A DNA stretch of 55,791 bases from Poriferisodalis sp964484385 (GTDB lineage: Bacteria > Actinomycetota > Acidimicrobiia > Acidimicrobiales > Poriferisodalaceae), in contig CAZAFV010000014.1 of NCBI GenBank assembly GCA_964484385.1, positions 1 through 55,791 of the forward strand. Reading direction: 5' to 3'. Under the pieces are notes generated by a model. It did not search any database, was not told the DNA's origin, and worked only from the letters and a program-made list of their open reading frames with translations. Below are positions 49,698-55,791 of the stretch, piece by piece. The first letter of the stretch is position 1, and each line of letters starts with the position of its first letter. Position numbers and translations under genes: made by a program.

Positions 49698-51653
49698 TCA
49701 GCCCTGACAATCGCCGTCTTCGCACCAGATCTGGGCCACGTGGTGTGCCCCGGAGTTCACGGCAAAGGCGCCGACGTCGCTGCCCGGGATCGGCAGATCG
49801 GTGAGGTTCTGCACCCGGGGATTGGCGATCACTCCCCACAGCGTCCAGTACGTCCACAGGTTCCAGACGTTGCGCCCGAAGGCCCGGTTCACCTCTTCTG
49901 CGGCCTCACGCCGAGCTTCGGGGTCGGGATTGTGGCGGATGACGTCGAATGCGGCATCGATGGCGGGGTCCTGGAAGCGCCCCACATTGGAGGCCAGCTC
50001 GGGCACTGTCGGGTCGATCGGGAGCGCAGTCACCGAGTTCCACCACAGCCACTGCTCGATCGGGTCCACCCCGCCGTGGGCGCGCAGCCCCATCATCTCG
50101 TACAGGCCGGCCAGCGCCAGGCCGAAGTACTGACCCTGCTCGATGGGCTGGATTGACACCGCAATCTCATCGCCGAAGGCAGCCCGCCACATCGACGCGA
50201 TGAGCTCATTCGACTCGACATTGAACGGGTCGTTGGTGGTGTTGAACCCGAACGCCACCGGGTTCTGGCCGCTGTCGGCCTTGCACTGGGCGAACTCGGC
50301 CCGAGCGGCATCAATGTCGTACGTCGGGTAGCCCGAGTCGTCCAGGTAGCCCATGCTGCCGGGCGGGAACGGCCCGTTGGCCGCCCGTACCAGGCCCCGG
50401 AGCCGCTCGCTGACGAATCGCTCGCCGTCGAACGCGTGCGCGAGCGCCTTGCGGCAGCTCAGGTGCACCAGCGGGTTAGCCGCATTGAGCCCGTGCGGGT
50501 CCATCTCGATCGGTTCGTCAAGCCCCCGCAGCTCGGCGAGCACCGGGTTCACGCCGGATGCCACATTCATGATGGCGAAGTTGGTCTCGCCGAAGTCGTT
50601 GGCCTGCAGCAGCACGAAGTCGGGGTCGCCCTCGTACTTGGCGATCTCATCGGCGTTCGAGGTGTGGATGATGTCGAACTGGCCCGCTCTCAGACCGTTG
50701 GTGCGACCCACGATGTCCACCGCCACCACGAACTCGATCTCGTCCAGGTACGGCAGGCTCTCGCCCGTGATGCCGTTGGGGCAGCGCCAGTAGTCAGGGT
50801 TGCGCTCGGCGATGAAGCTGTTGCCGTTGCCCGGCGTGTAGCTCACGTACTTGAACGCGCCCAGCCCCACCGGTGCCGACGGATCGCCGGTGGCGCTGGC
50901 CAGCCCTGCAGTCCGCTCCTCAGCCGACAAGGGCGAGAACGGCGAGGTGTACATCGGGTTGTTCGGCAGCGTCTCCAACCACGCCGGGGAGAACATGAAG
51001 CCGCAGCCATTCGCCCTCGACGCGGGACCCGGCCCCGTCGCGAACGGGATGGACGTCTCGTAGTAGACGTACTGGCCGTCGCCCCAGACATTCTCGATGC
51101 CCAGGTAACCGGGCCCGACCTGCTGGCTGAAGCGACACAGGTTGATGTTGTAGGCCACGGCCTCGCCGGTCAGCGGCGTGCCGTCGTGGAACCTGATGCC
51201 GTCGCGGATCCGGAGCGTCCACGTCAGGAAGTCGTCGCTGGCTGTCTCGGTCTCCACCAGGTACGGCACGATGTCGCCATTGGCGTCGGTGACATACATC
51301 GACTCGGTGATCGCACGCATGATCATGCGGCAGGAGATCGCGCACAGCGCTGCGTAGGGCGCGAACGGGTTCGCCGTGTCTGCCTCTATGCCGTACACCA
51401 GCCGGCCGCCGTGCACCGGGCCGCCAGCAACATCCCGGGTGTCCTCGCCGGCGGCTTCACCGGCCTCGCGAGCCTCGACGACCTCCGCCTGCGACTCCCC
51501 CAGCGTGGTCGCGACCTCTCCGGCTGCGTCGCTTGCCGAGTCATCGGCTGGGTCGGATGGGGTGCCCGAGCCCCCACCGCCGTCTCCGGCGGAGCAGGCG
51601 ACGGCAATCAGCGCGAACGCTGCCGCTGCTGCCAGCGAACGCGCTCGCGCCAA
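49698..51653 (-). CDS. Family 5 oligopeptide-type substrate-binding lipoprotein, copy 2
   Basis: The 651-residue protein has a short signal with lipobox IAVAC, then an acidic Asp/Ser/Gly linker. The SBP family 5 fold follows: GGRLVYGIEADTANPFAPY, WTLRIRDGIRFHDGTPLTGEAVAYN, GNSFIAERNPDYW and SCRKALAHAFDGERF. It probably binds peptides or another amphipathic ligand outside the membrane for the permease encoded downstream. The start is TTG 51653, supported by AAGGAGGAGG upstream. It is a clear paralogue of the next gene upstream (51685-53733), from tandem duplication. Confidence 0.9.
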   Translation of the reverse strand: MARARSLAAAAAFALIAVACSAGDGGGGSGTPSDPADDSASDAAGEVATTLGESQAEVVEAREAGEAAGEDTRDVAGGPVHGGRLVYGIEADTANPFAPYAALCAISCRMIMRAITESMYVTDANGDIVPYLVETETASDDFLTWTLRIRDGIRFHDGTPLTGEAVAYNINLCRFSQQVGPGYLGIENVWGDGQYVYYETSIPFATGPGPASRANGCGFMFSPAWLETLPNNPMYTSPFSPLSAEERTAGLASATGDPSAPVGLGAFKYVSYTPGNGNSFIAERNPDYWRCPNGITGESLPYLDEIEFVVAVDIVGRTNGLRAGQFDIIHTSNADEIAKYEGDPDFVLLQANDFGETNFAIMNVASGVNPVLAELRGLDEPIEMDPHGLNAANPLVHLSCRKALAHAFDGERFVSERLRGLVRAANGPFPPGSMGYLDDSGYPTYDIDAARAEFAQCKADSGQNPVAFGFNTTNDPFNVESNELIASMWRAAFGDEIAVSIQPIEQGQYFGLALAGLYEMMGLRAHGGVDPIEQWLWWNSVTALPIDPTVPELASNVGRFQDPAIDAAFDVIRHNPDPEARREAAEEVNRAFGRNVWNLWTYWTLWGVIANPRVQNLTDLPIPGSDVGAFAVNSGAHHVAQIWCEDGDCQG

Positions 51654-51684
51654 CTGCCGCCTCCTCCTTCGTTCTGGTAGGTGC

Positions 51685-53733
51685 TCAGCCCTGGCAGTTC
51701 CCGTCTGTGCACCAGATCTGCGCCAGGTGGTGCTTGCCGGAGATCACTGGGAAGGCGCCCTCGGCATTGTCGGGGATCGGCAGATCGGTGATGTTCTGCA
51801 CCCGCGGGTTGGCGATGACCCCCCACAGCGTCCAGTAGGTCCACAGGTTCCAGACGTTCTTGCCGAATGCTCGGTTGACGGATTCAGCCGCCTCTCGTCG
51901 GGCCTCTGGGTCCGGGTTGTGGCGGATGACCTGGTAGGCCGCGTCGATCTCGGGATCCTGGAAGCGCCCGAAGTTCAACGCGAGCTCAGGCACGCCGGGG
52001 TTGACGGGGCTCGCCGTTGCCGAGCTCCACCAGTACCACTGCTCAGCCGGATCCACGCCGCCGTGGTTGCGCCAGCCCTGCATCTGGAACACGCCGGCCA
52101 ATGCCAAGCCGATGTACTGGCCCTGCTCGATCGGCGCGATCGTCACTGCCAGCTCGTCGCCGAAGGCGTCGTCCCACATCGACACGACGAGCTCGTTGGA
52201 CTCCACGTTGAACGCGTCGTTGGTGGTGTTGAACGAGAACGTCACCGGGTTCTGGCCGCTGTCGGCCTTGCACTGCTCGAACTCTGCCTGTGCGGCGTCG
52301 ACGTCGTAGGTCGGGAAGCCCGAATCCTCCAGGTAGCCCACGCTGCCCGGCGGGAACGGACCGTTCGCCACCTGCACCAAGCCTTGGTGGCGTTCGTTGG
52401 CGAAGCGCTCGCCGTCGAACGCATGGGCCAGCGCCTTGCGGCAGCTCAGATGCACCAGCGGGTTGGTCGCGTTGATGCCCAGCGGGTCCATCTGGATGAG
52501 CTGGGTCGCGTCGGAGGGGTCGCCGCCGCGCACGAAGGTGAGCACCGGGTTCACGCCAGCAGCGACGTTGATGAGGCTGTGGCTGGTCTCGCCGTAGTCG
52601 TTGGCCTGCAGCAGCACGAAGTCCTCGTCGCCCTCGTACTTGGAGATCTCATCGGCGTTGGCCGTGTGGATGATGTCGAACTGGCCGGCTTTCAGACCGT
52701 TGGAGCGGCCCTGGATGTCCACGGCCACGACGAATTCGATCTCGTCGAGGTACGGCAGGTTCTCGCCCGTGATGCCGTTCTCGCCACGCCAGTAGTCCGG
52801 GTTGCGCTCGGCGATGAAGCTGTTGCCGTTGCCCGGCGTATAGCTCACGAACCTGAAGGCGCCCAGCCCGACCGGCGCAGATGGATCGCCAGTGGCGTTC
52901 GCGAGGGCCGCCTCGCGAGCGGCCTCAGGCAGCGGGGATGCCGGTGAGACATACAGCGGGTTGTTGGGCAGCGTTTCCATCCATGCCGGGCTGAACATCT
53001 GGCCGCAGACTTCGGCGCGGCCTGCCGGGCCGACGCCGGTCGCCAGAGGCTGGCCTGGGCTGGCCGTGACCGTCACCGTCTGGCCTTCGCCGGTGACGCT
53101 GTCGATGCCCAGGAACGCCGGGCCGGTGAGCTGGCTCAAGCGGCACAGGTTGATGTTGTAGGCCACGGCCTCACCGGTCAACGGCGTCCCGTCGTGGAAC
53201 TTGATGCCGTCGCGGATCGTGACCGTCCAGGTCATGTAGTCGTCGCTGTGCTCCTCCGACTCCACCAGCAAGGGCACGATCTCGCCGTCGGCATCGGTGA
53301 TGTACAGCGAGTCGGTGATAGCACGGAAGATCATGCGGCAGCTGATCGCGCACGACGTGGCGTAGTGGACGAACGGGTTGGCCGAGTCGGCCTCGATGCC
53401 GTAGACGAGCTTGCCGCCATGGACCGGGCCGGTCTCGGTCTCGCGGACGTCCTCGCCCGTGGCTTCGCCGGCCTCGCGGGCCTCGACCACCTCTTCTTCC
53501 TGCTCGGACATGGTGGTGGAAGGCGCTTCGACAGCAGCCTCGGTGGTGTCCGGATCCGCCGGTGCGGCGCCGTCGCCGGTGTCGCCGCCGTCATCTCCGC
53601 CGCCGCAGGCGACCGCGATCAGGGCGAATGCGGCGAGCACCACGCCCAGCCGAATGCCGAACGAGCGCCGCGACCCTCGGCGGCGCCTGCTCGTGAGTTG
53701 ATCGGCATGGCGCCGCGAGTGAGCTGTGTGCAT
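51685..53733 (-). CDS. Family 5 oligopeptide-type substrate-binding lipoprotein, copy 1
   Basis: The 682-residue protein is the first gene of the operon. A long basic N-terminus (MHTAHSRRHADQLTSRRRRG) precedes a hydrophobic helix and lipobox IAVAC. The mature protein matches copy 2 almost throughout, including VHGGKLVYGIEADSANPF, HDGTPLTGEAVAYNINLCR, GNSFIAERNPDYWRG and the C-terminal WNLWTYWTLWGVIANPRVQN. GGGGAGGAG just upstream of ATG 53733 fixes the start. Two different receptors feeding one permease would widen the range of ligands (inference). Confidence 0.9.
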   Translation of the reverse strand: MHTAHSRRHADQLTSRRRRGSRRSFGIRLGVVLAAFALIAVACGGGDDGGDTGDGAAPADPDTTEAAVEAPSTTMSEQEEEVVEAREAGEATGEDVRETETGPVHGGKLVYGIEADSANPFVHYATSCAISCRMIFRAITDSLYITDADGEIVPLLVESEEHSDDYMTWTVTIRDGIKFHDGTPLTGEAVAYNINLCRLSQLTGPAFLGIDSVTGEGQTVTVTASPGQPLATGVGPAGRAEVCGQMFSPAWMETLPNNPLYVSPASPLPEAAREAALANATGDPSAPVGLGAFRFVSYTPGNGNSFIAERNPDYWRGENGITGENLPYLDEIEFVVAVDIQGRSNGLKAGQFDIIHTANADEISKYEGDEDFVLLQANDYGETSHSLINVAAGVNPVLTFVRGGDPSDATQLIQMDPLGINATNPLVHLSCRKALAHAFDGERFANERHQGLVQVANGPFPPGSVGYLEDSGFPTYDVDAAQAEFEQCKADSGQNPVTFSFNTTNDAFNVESNELVVSMWDDAFGDELAVTIAPIEQGQYIGLALAGVFQMQGWRNHGGVDPAEQWYWWSSATASPVNPGVPELALNFGRFQDPEIDAAYQVIRHNPDPEARREAAESVNRAFGKNVWNLWTYWTLWGVIANPRVQNITDLPIPDNAEGAFPVISGKHHLAQIWCTDGNCQG

Positions 53734-53785
53734 CGTGGATTCTCCTCCCCACTGCGCCACCGCGGCGCTTTGCGCGAAACCTACT

Positions 53786-53802
53786 AGCCCGGCTACCGGG
53801 CT
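53786..53802. promoter_or_regulatory. Perfect inverted repeat in the leader of the peptide-transporter operon
   Basis: AGCCCGG-CTA-CCGGGCT (7-bp arms, 3-nt loop) lies 53-69 bp upstream of the first operon start codon. It is a candidate operator or leader hairpin. No matching T run follows on either strand. Confidence 0.4.
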
Positions 53803-53881
53803 CTGTACCCGGCCCTGTTCTCGGCTCGGGCCCTCGTTTGGCTCGCGACCGTCGTGCTCGCCGGGCCGGTACGGTGCGGCC

Positions 53882-53954
53882 GGGCCGGTAGCTCAGTGGT
53901 CAGAGCAGGCGACTCATAATCGCTGGGTCGTGGGTTCGATCCCCACCCGGCCCA
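53882..53954 (+). tRNA. tRNA-Met (anticodon CAT; Ile2 possible)
   Basis: This is a complete 73-nt cloverleaf: acceptor GGGCCGG with CCGGCCC, D-arm TAGCTCAGTGGTCAGAGCA, anticodon arm GCGACTCATAATCGC (CAT at 53915-53917) and T-arm GTGGGTTCGATCCCCAC. CCA is not encoded. It resembles actinobacterial elongator tRNA-Met. A CAT tRNA that is modified to read AUA (Ile2) cannot be excluded without comparison. Confidence 0.93.
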
Positions 53955-54078
53955 CCCACTGTCCGGAGTGCACAACGACCACGATGTCGGCCGCGCACAG
54001 GACGACCGCGCCGTCAGCGGCGCACCATGACTCAGTATCGTTGCTCCGCACGTTCGGGGCGCAGCGCGGCCCGTTCGG

Positions 54079-54151
54079 TCCGGGGTAGCTCAGTTGGCAG
54101 AGCAGCGGACTGTTAATCCGTTTGTCGTGGGTTCGAGCCCCACCCCCGGAG
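54079..54151 (+). tRNA. tRNA-Asn (anticodon GTT)
   Basis: This is a 73-nt cloverleaf with acceptor TCCGGGG / CCCCGGA, discriminator G (as expected for Asn), D-arm TAGCTCAGTTGGCAGAGCA, anticodon arm CGGACTGTTAATCCG (GTT at 54112-54114) and T-arm GTGGGTTCGAGCCCCAC. CCA is not encoded. It ends 5 bp before the convergent dnaG stop codon. Confidence 0.96.
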
Positions 54152-54156
54152 CTCCC

Positions 54157-55791
54157 TCACCCAGTTGGCTCTGCTTCGCCCAACGAATCAAGCCAGACTC
54201 GTATGGCCTGGACTGCAGCTATGCGCCTGTCGAGATCCAGCAACTCTGGCTCGCGCTCGCGCAGCCATCGCAGATGTCGGTGGCGGAACTCCAACTGCGC
54301 ATCCGCAGAAAGGCTCGGGTCAAGCTCTGTCCTGGGGACGTCTCCGCCTGCGCTGACACTGTCGATCGTTGTGCGGACGAAGTGCCACATGTCCATCGCC
54401 ACGCGGTCTTTGGCGTCTTCTTCGCTCACGTGCGCCCCTGCGACATCAGCAGCGAGCAGCAATTCGGCAACAGGATCGACATTAACATCGGGCGGGTCGT
54501 CCTGCTCCGGGTCNNNNNNNNNNCCCGAGATGTTCGTCCCATGGGCGTCGCGAACATCTCGGGCACCATCAGGCTGAGCACGTCGCTGTGGGGGGAAGCC
54601 GCCGCCGCCAGCAGTTTCAGGTCCCTTTCGGCTTGCTTGCGAGCGTCGGGTATCTGCTGGCGTGCGCTGCGCCGCTGGGAGCGCGAGGTACGGGTTTCGC
54701 CCGAGCCGCTGCCTAAGCCGCTCCCGTCGTTGGCGTAGGGAGGACCGTCGTTGGAATAGCCGGTGTCGTCGTAGTCGCCGCCCGGATAGTCGGAGTACCC
54801 AGCGTCGTCGTACCAGTCATCGGAATAGGCATGATCGGCCGCCTCGTAGCTGCGCGCAGTCTCACGTCGCCGCTCAGCGGCCGCACGATCGTCCAGACGG
54901 TGTCGGGCCGCGTCAACGCGTTCGCGGAACTTCTCGACATCCATCGGGACGCGATCGGCAATCGGCCGCAGATCGCCGTCCAGCAGGATCTCCGGCGGAT
55001 ACACGGCGAACACTTCGGCCGCGTCGTCTGCGGCGCGATCGCGGCCTGAAGGACTCTCGAGTTCGGCACGTTCCAGAATCCGCTCGGCCCGGAAGGTGTG
55101 CAGCGGTTGAGCTTCGTCCAATGCCCTGCGCAGCGCAGGCGGGTTGCTAGCTGCAAGGTCGCCCGGATCGGATCCCGGCGGGAGCGCCGCGACGAAGATG
55201 TCGAGTCCGAACTCCCGCTCCCATTGGTGTACCCGCTCGGCGGCGGTCTGACCCGCTGCATCCGCGTCGAACGCCAGCACGATGCGCTTGGCTGAACGTG
55301 AGAGCAGTTCGGCGTGCTGCTTGGTCAGCGCTGTGCCGCAGGTGGCAACGGCCTCGGAGATTCCGGCCGAGTCGCAGCCGATGACGTCGGTATGGCCCTC
55401 GCAGACCACTATTCGTTCCGAGGTTCGGGCAGCCTGCTTGGCCAAGTGGAGCCCGTAGAGCACCTTGCTCTTGTCGTAGACCGTGGTGCTGGCAGTGTTC
55501 TTGTACTTCGGACCCTTAGGCGGCGGCTCACCGGACCGAGGCAGAACGCGTCCGGCGAAGCTGACTACCCGGCCGCTCGCGTCGCAGATTGGGAACATGA
55601 CACGGTCCCGAAAGAAATCCGATTCCTGTTCCGCCGACGCCAGCCCGGCCTGCCTGAGCAGATCCACCGGGGCGCCGAGGTGCTCGCACAGCGCATCCCA
55701 TAGCGGCGGGGCGTAGCCGAGGCGCCACTTCATCACCGTCTCGCGGTCATAGCCGCACCGTCGCAGGAACGCCCGCGCCTCGCCCGCGTCG
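54157..55791 (-). CDS. dnaG: DNA primase DnaG (5' end outside window, internal scaffold gap)
   Basis: The gene runs off the right edge. The visible part starts in the RNA-polymerase domain (EARAFLRRCGYDRETVMKWRLGYAP, then FPICDASGRVVSFAGR). The TOPRIM core is IVVCEGHTDVIGCDSAGI (catalytic Glu) and VLAFDADAAGQTAAERV (Asp-x-Asp). A ~70-residue Tyr/Asp/Ser/Gly-rich linker precedes the C-terminal helicase-binding domain. Between DVLSLMVPEMFATPMG and the C-terminal DPVAELLLAADVAGAH lie ten N (54514-54523). The frame differs on the two sides, so the gap hides bases of unknown number rather than a true frameshift. The C-terminus ends in LDSLGEAEPTG at 54157. The primase makes RNA primers for replication. 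Confidence 0.9.
54514..54523. other. Scaffold gap (10 N)
   Basis: Ten undetermined bases lie inside dnaG. The number is probably a placeholder and the real length is unknown. Confidence 0.98.
54524..54563. repeat. 13-bp inverted repeat bordering the scaffold gap
   Basis: CCCGAGATGTTCG (54524-54536) and CGAACATCTCGGG (54551-54563) are perfect reverse complements 14 nt apart, starting at the first base after the N run. Only the right arm fits the dnaG protein (VPEMFA). The left arm probably is a fold-back artefact at a contig end. Confidence 0.7.

Noticed and set aside
48396..50156. 586-codon plus-strand frame opposite the peptide permease genes
   Set aside because: It is antisense to DppC/DppB and the binding protein and is rich in Gln/His/Arg; it has no support as a gene.
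1..55791. CRISPR array, insertion sequence or prophage
   Set aside because: No regularly spaced short repeats, transposase motifs or phage structural genes were seen in either strand.

Overview
The window is high-GC (roughly two-thirds G+C by eye) bacterial chromosome, most likely from an actinobacterium and possibly of the class Acidimicrobiia. Supporting signs are the DUF222/13E12-type HNH nuclease, the TIGR03086 (mycothiol-dependent isomerase-like) protein, the nitrobindin, promoters placed so close to start codons that transcripts would be leaderless, and many GTG/TTG starts. A 10-N scaffold gap at 54514-54523 shows that this is a draft assembly. Taxonomy is inference only.

Layout. 1-8654: metabolic and membrane genes (sugar-acid dehydratase fragment, Ca2+/cation antiporter, Cache lipoprotein, MFS transporter, molybdopterin oxidoreductase, acyl-CoA ligase, YihY/BrkB protein). 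8643-14597: a defence-like block with a 75-aa helical-domain protein, McrB, McrC and a DUF222-HNH nuclease. 14817-17209: VOC protein, TIGR03086 protein and a metallo-beta-lactamase-fold hydrolase. 17256-24752: a polyamine locus, with a PuuB-like FAD oxidoreductase divergent from GNAT, agmatinase-family hydrolase and PotABCD-type transporter genes coupled by start/stop overlaps. 24780-34139: acyl-CoA dehydrogenase, enoyl-CoA hydratase, a solitary IF-1, flavin reductase, D-aminoacylase-like amidohydrolase, threonine aldolase, HAPMO-like Baeyer-Villiger monooxygenase, nitrobindin and a FlK-like thioesterase. 34146-37732: an apparent selenocysteine-containing redoxin, two tandem ERG4/ERG24-type sterol-reductase-like membrane proteins and a membrane-anchored coiled-coil protein. 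37741-43187: an accessory stretch with a large secreted Calx-beta protein and an AlbA_2/Schlafen-type protein, ending at tRNA-Val. 43298-44746: IMPase and an unknown protein. 44768-53733: a six-gene oligopeptide ABC transporter operon on the minus strand. 53882-55791: tRNA-Met, tRNA-Asn and a truncated dnaG.

Four features stand out. (1) A thioredoxin-fold redoxin whose catalytic Cys codon is an in-frame UGA (W-U-P-Y-C), followed by a hairpin that fits the bacterial SECIS layout. (2) An oligopeptide ABC ATPase with about 225 residues of multi-spanning membrane protein inserted between its Q-loop and its signature motif; its partner permease also has two extra N-terminal membrane segments. (3) A McrB whose tyrosine-recombinase-like helical domain occurs at the N-terminus, again inside the AAA+ domain, and a third time as a free-standing 75-aa protein encoded just upstream. 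(4) A 14-G homopolymer about 30 bp upstream of the start codon of a secreted repeat protein.
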